Source: Saturnia japonica (lineage: Eukaryota; Arthropoda; Insecta; Lepidoptera; Saturniidae). Taken from it: a stretch of DNA of 64,000 nucleotides. The translations under genes and the position numbers were made by a program. The notes below the pieces were generated by a model. The model searched no databases. It was not told the DNA's origin and was given only the letters and a program-made list of their open reading frames with translations. The stretch is taken from assembly GCA_033032175.1 (NCBI GenBank), contig CM065304.1, forward strand, positions 4,774,001 to 4,838,000, in the 5' to 3' direction. This document shows, piece by piece, positions 32,221 through 43,878 of the stretch. The first letter of the stretch is position 1. Each line of letters opens with the position of its first letter.

Positions 32221-32724
32221 CTTTTTGTAATTGATTTTTGTTAATGTAAAACGTATGTTATTCACCGCATACTGGTTACTAATTCAAGTGGTTAAACGCA
32301 CTTGTAAACGACGGAAATGATTATCAAGTCTTAATTAATTATCTAGTATCGTTTAATAAAACTAATGCGGTATTTGTACATTTAACTTATAATTGGTATG
32401 TATAACAACACGTAATATTGTTTCTACATCGTTTTGGTCAGAAAAGACGAGCCGATTTGTTCGACGGCTCTGAGAGGACTAGCCAATTACTTTGATGAAG
32501 CACCTATAGTTTTTTATTCATTTCTAATTAAACCTTTCGAGGGAATAATGACGTGACGTAGTTACGTGAAATGTACTTTTGTTTTTTAATCTTAAACTAT
32601 TATTAGCATGTATGTCTTTAGGAATATACCTTTTGAAGTACTTCTTTTAGTGTATATTGTAGCGGGTAAATTTGAAAGCTGCGCACGTATCAATGATATT
32701 ACATTGTGAAATACTAGGCATGAC
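32221..32724. other. Non-coding DNA
   Basis: A short stretch between two elements with nothing I can name. The target-site copy ATGTTTAAT of the next transposon is at 32725-32733. Confidence 0.5.
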
Positions 32725-32733
32725 ATGTTTAAT

Positions 32734-35700
32734 AGGGCGTTTCAAAAAAAAAATATATATTTTTCCTCGGAACCACGTCAAAAGTTTCGTTTTAATGCCA
32801 AAATAGGCCTCTGAAAATATGAGCCATTAATATTTAGGTTTTCCGCATCGCACTTTTCGATTTCCCTTAAGAATAACACAGGAAAAAAGTTTTTTTTTCT
32901 TTTGATTTATATAACTAATGAACGATATATCATATTGCAATACCTATTCATTATTTTTGTAGAGAATTTAACGTTCTACAAAAAAAGGTTTGAAGTCAAT
33001 TTTTGATAAATCAACTCAGTCAAAAGTTATTCAAGATCAAAGTTTAACTTACCCTCAATTCAGCTGTTTTTTTATAATACTCTGAAATTTATAAGTTTAC
33101 GGGTTTCAAAACAAACGAAAAGTTTATTTCTAAGTTCTCAGAGTAAAAAAAAATTACAACTATTATCTTTCGTTCTCGAATATTGCTGTAATTTTATTGA
33201 AAAAATATTTTTATATAATTTGCGCTTGAAAATAGCTGAAATTTTATGTATATTTTGAAAAGTTATCAGTTTTTGAAGTTTTTATTGCTTAAAACAATTT
33301 AGAAATATATTACTTTTATTAAATTTTAAATTTTTTTATCTAAAAATAATTTTTATACATTTGCATTAAATTGATCTTGCTGTAGAGTTGTCTTATTATA
33401 ATTAGGATATCTCAGCCGACGTTCGCGAACTTTTAAACTTTTAAGGTATTAAAATGTTCTAAACATTCCTTATATGAATCATTACTGCACCATGTTGAAA
33501 CATCATCTTCCAAAATATCGCAAGGCAAATCGAATTTGCTGAACAACTCTACGGAATTTTTGGAGATAAAGTCACTCAAATCTTTTTGCAATAATGATTC
33601 TAGATTTTTTTCAGTAACTTCATACCGTTGACGCATTGGTGAAGATCTTTCTCGATTTTTAATTGCCATAACAATTTTTTTCTTCACATCAACTGACATG
33701 TTACTGTCAAATAATGAGAGTATGACCAATTCTTCATTTAAGTACCACAAGTGCTCAATCATTTTCTGACAAGCTCGTTGTAACACCGGTGGATCTATGT
33801 TTTTAGAGTGATTCAATTTATTCATGAACTCTAAGTCATTGTTCGGCGCTTGGATAGCATAAGTTGAATAATGTCATACTCTAATATAAAATAAAATCAA
33901 AAAATAAAAATTCGGCGTAAATTTTTCTTTTCTTGAGCTAAAAGATTAAACTGATGGCGAAACAAAAATATTTTCAAGCTATAGATGGCCTTTGACATCC
34001 ATCGCGCATGGTGCATGGCACCAGGTCGTTTAAAGGAAAAGTTTTCTTCAGAAGAACTATCAAGGAATACTAAGCATAAAAGTAAAAGCTCTCGATAATC
34101 ATCTCGAGGCTATGATATCTGAAAAAAAGAAAAAATAAATAATCAACTGAAAGTTAGGGATTATAAAGTCTCAATAAGAGCAATAAAAAATTTGTACCTG
34201 TAAGCAATTGTTAATGAAAGTAACAATTTCAGCTTTTTTTCCTGTCAAAGTATTTGCGGTAATTTCATCTTCCATTCCGCTTTTATAATTGGATTGGTCA
34301 ACTTTATTCCAGTAACTTTTGAATCTAACGAATATTGGAACATTAGAACCAGATGTCGTTTGCCAAAAAACTTCAAAAACTCCCCTCAAAATAATCTCCA
34401 TTATATGATGGCGACATGAAAGCCAAACTAATTTTCTGCCAAGTGCTTTTTCGATCATAACACAAGTTCCTTTGTGAATACCTGAATCAAAAAAAGATAC
34501 AAAGATAAAATCAAACATCCAAGCTTCATAAAAATTATAAACATTAAATGAATTATACCAGTATTTACAGGTGGTGTATCAAAACACATTGCTTTTACAT
34601 ACGTAGCAACTTCCCACTGGTTCAAAGTGTCAATAACAGCTGAAGCTTGTTTAAGAGCACTTCCATCGTCAGCTTTTGGAACTTCGAGAAGTTGATCAAC
34701 CCCAGAAACTGATAAGAGAACTGCAATACGGTCTACAGTTTCTGTACCTTTAATATCACTGAAAATTTTTCCATCCCAATGCACTACACAACGATCGTCT
34801 TTGTGAAATTCTGATTTAAGATCCTTAGCAATATTTGATCTATATTTATTTCGCGTTCGGTAAATTGTACTGTAACTCAGATTTAGAGTTGACAAATCAA
34901 TTCCAACACTCTTATACGCAGCAGCTAAAATGAAAATGGCATTCCTATGAGTGACTTTTGATCGATCGAGTGCAGCACAGAGTTCAGGTGTCATTACATC
35001 AATTTTTGGAATTTGTTTTGGTTGGCTGAGTTGACTTTCAAAATCAGATACATCAGTAGATACATGACTTGTTGTTGTAGCTGATAAGTTCGATCGAAAT
35101 ATTGCAGATTTTTGGGTTGCTAGAGCGACGTTAGGCTCAGGTTCATTTGTATCTGAAAACATTAATTCAAAGTATATGATAATAGTAATAAATAAATAAT
35201 TAAAGTAGCAGTTGGTTCAGAATTTACCAACAGGCTCTACGTCCATAGCATCGTCAAGATTTTCCTCTGGATTTAATCCAACACTATTATTAATCAAACC
35301 AAATCTACTTTTTGAACGTTGACCGGATAATAACAATTTTTTATCATCAGTGAGATATTTTTCGACATTTACTTTGGCAATATCGAATAACTTTGTCAAT
35401 TTTTGATGATAAACAGCTTCATTTTTTTTCTGTGTAGCAGACCGTCTTCGTTGAGAACATTTTTGTAATTTTTTGTCTTCCCTAATATTTTTTCTAATTT
35501 TTTTAAGGCATACTTTTTCCCACACGTTGGGATGCCAGCTTCAGACCATATAAGATCAAGTTTATCAATCGTTATTCGTATACTTTTTTTTGTAATCTAG
35601 TTTAAGAATATTTTTTTGATAATAAAATACCGCTATAACCTCTTTTATTGTAGGAAGTTTATGTCCAATAAAATTCTCAATTGGATCACCAATAACATTA

Positions 35701-36697
35701 ATCAATTTATTCATTTTTCACGTAATAATGTAATTCACAGTAGAAATGTATATTTTAAAATTATTAATACTCACTAATTACTCACGAATGCCCACAACTT
35801 GTGTAAACAATACGTTTAATAAATAAAATAAACATCAAAACAATAAATTAAACTAATGACATGATGACATTTACCCTCAGCGTCATCTAGTTATGGATTT
35901 TGAAATGACATCGCCAAAATAATTGTACTACCTATATACTTGACAAATTTAAATCACATTTAAATAAATTTTTCATCGATTAATTATCAAAGAAAATCTT
36001 TTGATAATTGATATTACATAGGACACCTGCCGTGAATTATTTTATTAAGAAATGTTTAAGTAGAATTTTTTAAACTGTTGTTTAGTTGAAATAATTTTCA
36101 AACTAATGTTAAAAAAAACTACAAACTAATGTTAAAAAAAATGATCTCAATTGAATGATTGATGTTAATTTTCAACAACCATAATTTTCAAATGTCGGGT
36201 TTACTGTCAATGATAATTCGTTTAAAGTACCCTGTCCACATTTACTATAAAGCAGGAAATAAAGATTAACAGTTTTCAGAAGTCTAATTTATATTTTGTA
36301 AAATGTTTTGGTTTCAATTATTCTAAAAACATAATATTCTGCCAAATCAGTCAATAAAACAACTGAATTGAGGGTAAGTTAAACTTTGATCTTGAATAAC
36401 TTTTGACTGAGTTGATTTATCAAAAATTGACTTCAGACCTTTTTTGTAGAGAGTTAAATTATCTACAAAAATAATGAATGGGTATTGCAATACGATATAT
36501 CGTTCATTAGTTATAAAAATCAAAAGAAAAAAAAAACTTTTTTCCTGTTTTATTCATATGGGAAATCGAAAAGTGCGATGCGGACAACCTAAATATTAAT
36601 ATTAAGGGCTCATATTTTCAGAGGCCTATTTTGGCATTAAAACGAAACTTTTGAGCGTTGTTCCGAGGGATTTTTTTTTTTTTTTTTAAGTGCCCTT
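32734..36697 (-). mobile_element. Complete DNA transposon with ~340-bp TIRs, unassigned family
   Basis: The left TIR (32734 to ~33072) and right TIR (~36354 to 36697) are inverted copies over their whole length. They share TGATAAATCAACTCAGTCAA, AAGTTTAACTTACCCTCAAT, CCAAAATAGGCCTCTGAAAA and GCATCGCACTTTTCGATTTC. The tips are AGGGCGTTTC and, inverted, AAGGGCACTT. Direct repeats ATGTTTAAT flank the ends (32725-32733 and 36698-36706), a 9-bp target duplication. A four-exon gene runs between the TIRs on the minus strand. 8-11-bp duplications with long TIRs recall Mutator-like elements, but the protein does not look like a standard MULE transposase to me. Confidence 0.88.
33433..35714 (-). pseudogene. 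Putative transposase of the long-TIR element, four exons
   Basis: Exon 1 (35714-35228) starts MNKLINVIGDPIENFIGHKL. It has two frame slips, both in runs of A, and ends DDAMDVEPV. Exon 2 (35152-34559) carries TPELCAALDRSKVTHRNAIF, VVHWDGKIFSDIKG, SVSGVDQLLEVPKADDGSA and KAMCFDTPPVNT. Exon 3 (34481-34198) has LGRKLVWLSCRHHIMEIILR. Exon 4 (34109 to 33433) has PRDDYRELLLLCLVFL, RPGAMHHARWMSKAIYSLK and HLWYLNEELVILSLF. All three introns have GT/AG ends and preserve phase. Aspartates in H-W-D-G-K and C-F-D-T, then C-R-H-H, look like an RNase-H-fold transposase core. Similar multi-copy uncharacterised proteins occur in insects as I recall them. Exon 4 has an in-frame stop or slip near 33900. Confidence 0.75.
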
Positions 36698-36895
36698 ATG
36701 TTTAATCAATAGCTCTTTATTATTTAATCTGAATGATCAATGAATAATTAATATAACATTCACTTGCATCATTGGTTGTGCATTAGTGTGCGTGTCGCTG
36801 ACGCACACGTTTATTTATTTTTCGCTTCAACTTTGAGTAGCATGTTGCCTGAAACTATCATTCTAAGCATAACAAAACTATTTTATTTTATGATA

Positions 36896-37140
36896 AAAAG
36901 AGGGCAAACGGGCAGGTGGCGCACCTGATGGAAAGTGATCACCGCCGCACACAAACATCCGCAACAACACAGAGGACTTGCAGATGCGTTGCCGGCCTTT
37001 TAGGGAAGATTAAGCTCTCTCTTTGAAGGTCACCAGGTCATAACGGCTCGGAAAGACCCCAGGCGACAGATAGGTCCCACAGAGTGGTTGGGAGGGGCTA
37101 TGTCTGATAAACTCCAAAATATGAATAAAATGGGAGCAAT
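36896..37140 (+). mobile_element. Dispersed lepidopteran repeat (LINE/SINE tail)
   Basis: AGAGGGCAAACGGGCAGGTG, GCACCTGATGGAAAGTGATC, GCAGATGCGTTGCCGGCC and AGAGTGGTTGGGAGGGGC form a well-known high-copy lepidopteran repeat body, usually followed by a tail. Only the non-coding part is present. Assignment is from memory. Confidence 0.6.
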
Positions 37141-38368
37141 GCCCCGGCATGAATAAAGAATATTTATCAGGTACTCTCTGTATTTGACTCTTTTGTATAT
37201 CCCGAACAAAAGGAATCAAATTTATAAAACTGAATAACTGTAGGCTTATTTGTGTGTATTTATTGAAATGTTCCTACAATATTATGTGTTTTATATAAAA
37301 GCCACGAACACTTACGATTGTCACATGGGAAGTTGTAATTTAGTTATTTTGTAAACTTAAAATAAATCAGTTGGTTAATAAATATATTATGTTTTATTTT
37401 ATTCTGCATTTCCCACATTAGGTGATCAGAATGATTTCCATATTTTATGGTGGCTTATCTCCAGAGCCCAGACCCAAATCATATTTTTATGTTATCTATC
37501 TCTCAGATTATAAGTAAAAAAATTACCCGTAATAAAATGTAAAAAAAAAATTACTTAAATGAGGAAACTTACGTGGCAATACAGGCGGCGCAGCGCAGGG
37601 TACCGCCATACAAATTTTTTTTTTATTGTCATGGGTATGTACCCTTTTCGGATTCGACGGGGTTTTCAATACATATTGTATATTGCTTGTATAAGTCGAG
37701 TATGAGTCATATAAAATCAGAAGTGGAATAGTAGTTTAACTAGGAACTTGGTTATTAAAATAATACTAATAAATTTCAATTGTATCCCCATAGATATCTA
37801 TGGTAAATATTTGACTATTAGCTTTTAAGGAAAATATTCACAATAGATACAACTGAAATTTGTTAGTTTTATTTGAATTCTTAACGTATTGATTAGACCT
37901 ATTTTGCCGCATTTGATGACTCATATAATACCAGCTGGTCATGTCAACATGCTCCCCCTCTACTGGGTAAAACCCTCTAAGGGAAGGCACTATTTTGGAC
38001 ATAACAAAATTTATTGGCAATACAAAACACTAAGTTTGTTGGAAGTGGGAGTGAGTGTTATATCAGTAAAATGAATAAACATACGACCTATAATTGATAT
38101 CACCAACACATCATATGTGTAAAAATTAAGGTAACATGTTCACTGGGTCTATGCTTAACCTACAAAAGATCTTGGCCTTTCAAGAGCCAACATAAGTTCG
38201 TATTTGGAATCAATATCCCAAGCAACCTTAGCAGAATCTTGCAAGATTTGGCAAGACAAGAAAGAACGCTGGCAATGAGATGAGTTTTGATGGACATTGT
38301 GGTGGACCCCTTAACCTCAAAATGTGCAATTACAATCCCTACATAATGCTACTTGTTAAATTAATTCA
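37141..38368. other. Non-coding DNA
   Basis: Two segments (37700-37760 and 37860-37930) contain near-inverse copies of AACTRGGAACTTGGTTATT/TTTGTTAGTTTTATTTG-like sequence that I could not resolve into an element. 38130-38330 is GC-balanced (CAAGAGCCAACATAAGTTCG, CAAGAAAGAACGCTGGCAAT) and may be a retroelement relic, but no frame supports it. Confidence 0.4.
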
Positions 38369-41300
38369 CAGCGGCGGCCTTACCCATTGCGAGGCTCCGA
38401 GCGGCAGGTCTTTGCGAGGCCTTTTGTCATACGGAAAAGTACCTATGTGATGCGAAAGTAGGTCTGGTTGTTTGGTAGGTATTCGTTATGTTTGACGAGA
38501 AATGCTAGTTATACAAGTAAATAAAATTTGAGTTTTAAAATATTTTACTTATATTGAAAGATTTACAAAATTAACAAATACAGAGATGATAAATTTTAAA
38601 ATTGATGTTTGCGGCTTTTACTAAGACTAAAATCTTTAATTAAAGCACAATAAAATAACGAATGAGCTACGTCATTTTCGATTGACAGAATAGCAAGGGC
38701 TGAAAGCCGATCCTGTGTCATCGAATTCCTCAAATATAGTTTATTATTTAAGCCTCGAAAAACTTCTTTCATCAGACGCAACTGTAACAGTTGTGGTGGC
38801 AATAATTCTCAGAACTATTTCGATAGTGGGATAAACTTCAGTTTTTTTTTTCTATTATGTATTTCAGCACCGAGATAATGTCATCGTTTCCTTCATACAC
38901 GCGGATGAACATATTCAGTTCTTCGTACAATTCATGTCCATCAATATCAAATGATTTTCCTACTGTCATAGATATTTGCAAGTCGCTGCATTGCTTCGAA
39001 AATTCACTTATCACTAATTTCCTTTAATATTTTTATATTGTACATGAAACCAAATATGCTCTCATGATGTTAAAGTGCCTTAAACCTAGGATGGCAGCTG
39101 GTGAGCACATTGTCGACAATGACATAAAAATAGTTTATTTTGAAAATCTCTACCGCTTTCAATTCGTGAGCTTCATCTTCCCCTTCATAAACAAAATGCC
39201 TTTTTTTACGTCGTCTTCTGACTTCTTTAAACTGCCTGTCAATATCATTTTCCTCGGCTATTTCTCTCGCTGTCACAAGGGATGACTGAAAACCATTTTC
39301 TCGATAATTATCGAGCCAATTTGTGAATACCAATTTGTGTGTGTGTTGTATAGCCACATCTAAGTGCATGTATTCACTTTGCCACATTCTACTGATAACA
39401 TTTATCTTTGTAAGAATGTCATACCATATGACAAGTGAAAGTACAAATTCGTAGGTAGGTAGTTATTTCCTTTTCTATAGAATGCTAAATCCTTTAAAGC
39501 ATCACATATATCGCTTAGTTGGTATTTAACGACCTTCACCGATGGTACTCTGCACTCCCATCTAGTTTCAGAAAGTGGTTTTAGCGATAAGGATTTTACA
39601 TGAGCATTTAAAATAGCCCACCTCTGACTTGAACCGGCAGAGTGTACAACATTTGTAGCAAACCAAAAAAAGATTTTGCTTGGACACAAGACGTTGCTGC
39701 ATCTTCTAGGATGAGATTCCAGCCATGACTCCCAAAAGGTAAAAGATAAGCAAGTGGATTAATTTCAATAATGCGTTTTTGGACACCACGCATATTGGCG
39801 CCATTATAATATCCTTGGCCTCTGTAGTTTTGCAATGATATACCTAACTGTTCTAATTCTGTGATTATATAATTAGTCAAACTCTTAGCTGTGGTTTTTT
39901 CGACGGTTATGAAACCAATAAACTGTTCTTCAATTTCAGCTGTTTTTGTATTAAAAAATCTTATAATAATTGATAGTTGCTCAACACGAGAAACGTCGCG
40001 AGTAGTACAATCAAGAATAATAGAGTAATATTTATTATTAATTATTTTTTCAACAATTTCAGTTTTCACGTTACTTGTCATTAATTGTAGGAACTCATTT
40101 TGAATATCTTTTCCGATATAGTGGTCATTAATCGTTTTATCCTTTACTTGTAAGTTAAGTCTCAGAACGGGATCAAATCGAGCTATTAACTTTACTAAAT
40201 CTATAAAGTTGCCGCTTGTCTCACTCGAACCTGAGTAAGATGTTAACTTCTCTCTATGACCCCTGAAGGCCAAATTGTGAGATGCTAAAAAATTTACAAT
40301 TGCGAGCAAACGTTGCCTTTCTTGTTCAATTTGTGACTGAGCCAGGGAGTCAATAGTGGAACAGCTTTTTAAACCATTCTCTAAATTAATCCATTTCAGC
40401 ATACAATCTTTGTGCTGTCGACTAGATTCGTGCGACTTTAGGTAATCACCCAAGTGTTTCCAATCACACACTCCTTTACTTGATCCAATCTTTGTATTTT
40501 CTAGCCCGAATAATCAACACGGAAAGCAGTAAACGGCATCATTTCTTTGTGAATAAATCATCCAGCGCCTGTCAAGCTTTTCACCGTTAACTAATATCTT
40601 ATTATAATTATATTCACTGAATTGACGTCCTTTATCATTTACAGGAAATAACTCAACTTTAATCCGAATTGGACCTCTTAATACAATCTCAGTTCGGTCT
40701 ACATCAATAATTGTTATGGGCTACAAACCGGGGTCATTTTGAGGATTCAGATTTTCCATTCCAGCAGTCATCGATGTAGACACAGACTCGAGTTCAGATT
40801 CGTGTTCTTGACTGGATAGCGTTGACGGCGACACCGGTGACCTAAGAGAATGATGTAGTTAAATCATCATCATCCTCGCTGTTTTTACTTGTTGACGGCG
40901 GCGGCAACCATGATGATGTGGAAGGAATGTTTTCAGCTGAATCAGGATTAAAGTCACTTTCAATCAATAAATGTTTCGTATAACTTTCTTGATCATCACT
41001 TTTTATATATTTATATAAAGAGCCACGTAGATTTTCTTGTACCTGCTTTCTTTTGATAGCTCGTTTCCTTTTTGAACTACCTAACTCAAATTTTCTACCG
41101 GCATCACGATCACGCGAACTCATTTCGTAAATCCTGTTTTGTTTCGCACAATTAGTCAGAAATATTTTTTAAGTAGATGTCACTCAGTTTTTTAATACTT
41201 TATCGGCTTACTCAATACCTAAAATACTATATTTTACACTTTCCAGCTCACTCAATACTTGAAGCACTATAAGAGCGTAATATTAAATATACTTAATTGA

Positions 41301-41640
41301 AAGATATGTACGGTACAGCAACGATTTTGTAACTCATACTGCAAACAAAATAATTCCAAGGTTGACGAACGAAATGAAACAAGGGAATTCCGCTAGCGAC
41401 GGGGATTCCCCGAGCGATAGACGAGCAGAACATTATGTCCCGACTCCCGAGTGCCATGCGTTTAAAAAACCGATCTTTAAGTGTTTCAAGGCGCGATATC
41501 CAAGTACTAGAAAATAAATTTAATAATTATGATTTGAATGAATGAATTAGAAAAAAAAATTGTATTTTTTGAAGCGAGGCCCCTGCAAGAGCGAGGTCCC
41601 GGGCGATTTCCCTGTTCGCCACCCCCTAAGGCCGCCACTG
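38369..41640 (-). mobile_element. hAT transposon, nearly full length (3272 bp)
   Basis: Ends CAGCGGCGGCCTTACCC and, inverted, CAGTGGCGGCCTTAGGG are short terminal inverted repeats of the form C-A-G-Y-G-G-C-G-G. The 8 bases outside are TTAATTCA on the left and TAAATTCG on the right, compatible with a decayed 8-bp hAT target duplication (6 of 8 match). The interior encodes a hAT transposase of the ZMYM1-like, DUF4371 type on the minus strand. Confidence 0.85.
38596..41123 (-). pseudogene. hAT transposase (TTF zinc finger, DUF4371, dimerisation domain)
   Basis: Order from the N-terminus: MSSRDRDAGRKFELGSSKRK (basic start). A TTF-type zinc finger follows in broken frames (WMIYSQRNDAVYCFPC then CDWKHLGDYLKSHESSRQH). 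DUF4371 runs through IARFDPVLRLNLQVKD and YYSIILDCTTRDVSRVEQLS (catalytic D), then FFNTKTAEIEEQFIGF and QNYRGQGYYNGANMRGVQKR (G-Q-x-Y-D-G-A family block, but Y replaces D here). RNase-H remainder: LSETRWECR. Last is the hAT dimerisation region RIIATTVTVASDERSFSRLK with RLSALAILSIENDVAHS. Three or more frameshifts. The lost acidic residue in G-Y-Y-N-G also argues for inactivity. Confidence 0.87.
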
Positions 41641-41944
41641 TAAATTCGGTATTTTTACTTGGTTGCTACAGTCTGTGGTGGTAGTTCTGCCTATCGTAAA
41701 ATAACTAGAGTTGTGCCGGTTATGACTGGCCGACTAGCCGATTAGTTAGTTGTAAAGAGGCCGGCTAGTCGGCTAAGCCGATTACGGTTTCGGGGATTTC
41801 CGTGACGCGTCGTTTACAGCTGATTCGCGCGCAAGTTGCAACTGCCGCCTGCGAGTGTCGGAACCTGTTTTGTTTACTTCACATTGTTTCTTGATTTTTG
41901 CTTTTGTACGGATCAGAGGTAAAGGTGTAAAAAAAGTATATTAC

Positions 41945-42250
41945 GCACCGAGGGATAAAAAGTAGGACATTCACGCCCGCGCGCATGGTTGTCACCCGAG
42001 CCGAAGGCGAGGGTGACAATCGCGGGTGGGGATGTCCTACTTTTCTCCCTAGGTGCATTTACAATCTTTTTCTCCTCCGGGATGAAAAGTTTATATATTT
42101 TATACATAAACACGCAGTTGCTAGGTTACCGGGAGATAAAGTAAAGTACGCGCATGCGTACATTTGCCATTTCACCAGGAGAGAATCGGGTACTTTTCTC
42201 CCGCGTGACAGGGACTAAAAGTGAACTTTTCATCCCGGAGGAGAAAAAAA
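41945..42250. repeat. Two consecutive long hairpins
   Basis: Hairpin one (41945-42056): GTAGGACAT pairs with ATGTCCTAC and TTGTCACCC with GGGTGACAA around the loop GAGCCGAAGGCGA. The outer GCACC and GGTGC also pair. Hairpin two (42067-42250): TTTCTCCTCCGGGATGAAAA pairs with TTTTCATCCCGGAGGAGAAA around a ~135-base middle. Both are GC-rich in an AT-rich region and contain no frame. They look like inverted-repeat mobile sequences. Confidence 0.8.
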
Positions 42251-42271
42251 TTTTTTTGTGTAATGATAATA

Positions 42272-43535
42272 CAGTAATACCCCGTTTAGCGCGACCCCGT
42301 TACGCGCGGTTTCACTATAACGCGAATTTCAAATTTCGCGCTCAAAAGCCTCTCATTACGCGAAAGAGTGCGTCTAAACATAATGTAGTCATTAACTTCT
42401 CTATGGTCGCGGTATCCCCGCTTTCTCTGAATATTCTCTTTGAAGAATTGGGAATTCCCTGTCCTTCGACTTTGTTCTATAGGGATTTCCTCGTTCGTTT
42501 CGTGTGTTCATTTGTTCCGTAATGTTAGTTCGGTCGGCTGGCAGTTTTGTTTTAACATTTATTGGAGATACATACATAATTTAACCCTACGTTAAAAATG
42601 CCGCCTGTAAAGAAAAAAGAGCGTAAAAGCGTCACTTTGGAATTGAATATGAAAGTGTTAAGAAGAATAGAAAATGGAGGCAAAGCAACAATTGTTGGGA
42701 GAGATTTTGGACTCTCAGAATCGACTGTGAGAACGATTTATAAAAATCGGGAAAAAATTAAAATCTCCAGCGAAAGTTCAACACCTATAAGTGCAACAAA
42801 ACTTTCTCGTTCGAGATCATCTATCTTCGCATCCATCGCCGCACTTTTAGCCAACTAATTCATGAAACTGACGGGGAAGGAAGACAGTCTATGCGAGAGT
42901 GGTGGAAGTCATACAACATTATGAAGTCTGAAATGAGTTGTATGAATGGGGTGTGGCGTAATCTTTGGCCAGATGTAGTGGAAGAACCTAGAAGAATTGT
43001 CCAGATGCAGAGACAAGTGCTTGAAGACATTACTGCAATGATTGAGGGGTCTGAACTTGAAGATCTCGTAGAACTTGTAGCAACGCACGACGATCCTATC
43101 AGCAATGAAGATCTGATCGAGTTACAGAATAATCCTATCTACGATGAGGAAGAACAAGTAGAAGAGGAAGATTGATCTTCAGGGGAAATACAAAATGCAC
43201 TTTCAAAAATTTATTCAGGTTTGGACATATTGCAGAGTATAGACAATAATGATGACCGTGTCTTGACCGTGTGTCAAACAATTAAAGACAGTGTTGGGTG
43301 TTATGAACGTATTTTACAAGAACGTAAACAAAACGCTACCCAAAAGACAATAGATGTATTTTTCCGTAAAAAATAAGAGTATGTATTGCATAGTGTTCTT
43401 AGAATTAAAGTGATTGATTAAAATGATTTGTATTTTTTTGTATTAAATTTTGACTATGTAACCTCGATATACGCGAATTCCAGTTAACGCGATTTTTTTC
43501 GGAACGTATCCCTCGTGTGAAGCGGGGTAATACTG
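42272..43535 (+). mobile_element. Tigger/pogo element, internally deleted
   Basis: Ends CAGTAATACCCCGTTTAGCG and, inverted, CAGTATTACCCCGCTTCACA, each bordered by TA, as expected for a Tc1/mariner-superfamily pogo/Tigger element. Length is 1264 bp against about 2.5 kb for autonomous members. It carries both ends of the transposase gene without the DDE core. Confidence 0.92.
42598..43376 (+). pseudogene. Tigger transposase, core deleted
   Basis: MPPVKKKERKSVTLELNMKV opens a CENP-B-type HTH with KATIVGRDFGLSESTVRTIY and TKLSRSRSS. After 42850 the frame jumps to the C-terminal tail: WWKSYNIMKSEMSCMNGVWR, LWPDVVEEPRR and LVELVATHDDPISNEDLIEL. The acidic tail EEQVEEED is followed by one in-frame TGA, after which the same frame goes on (SSGEIQNALSKIYSGLDIL to TQKTIDVFFRKK) to the natural stop at 43376. 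The second CENP-B domain and the catalytic D-D-D core are missing. Confidence 0.88.
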
Positions 43536-43582
43536 TATTGTTATTGTTCATTAAAGTGAAAGAGTTCAATTAAAAAATAATC

Positions 43583-43878
43583 ATGTCAAATAGAAAGTGT
43601 CGTGTATGGATTTTTTTTAACATTTGGACAATGATTACCGTAAAGTCCAGTCCACAGAGTACATTTGTATATTGGAAGAAGTCAAGGGTCGCCAATGTCA
43701 AATGATAATTTCTTGTGGTGAGCAGAGAAATTAGCAAATATTACAAGTATGAATAACCATATTAAATACCGACATCTAACCCTGATATCTCAGTTAGGAT
43801 CTGCGATCAAATGTTCGACCACAGACGATTCCTCACAGTCGCAAATCTAATCAGAACTACTTACAACAGTACCTACTC
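43583..43878 (+). pseudogene. hAT-Ac transposase N-terminus (BED zinc finger)
   Basis: MSNRKCRVWIFFNI begins a BED-type finger. In other frames follow SCGEQRN and SMNNHIKYRHLTLISQLGSA, the C-terminal half of the finger with its H-I-K-Y-R-H end. This assigns the 41706-44683 element to hAT-Ac. At least two frameshifts. The frame then enters the triplicated 206-bp segment. Confidence 0.7.

Noticed and set aside
42154..42522. 122-codon plus-strand frame
   Set aside because: It runs through a hairpin repeat and the left TIR of the Tigger element, has no domain, and ends before the real transposase start at 42598.
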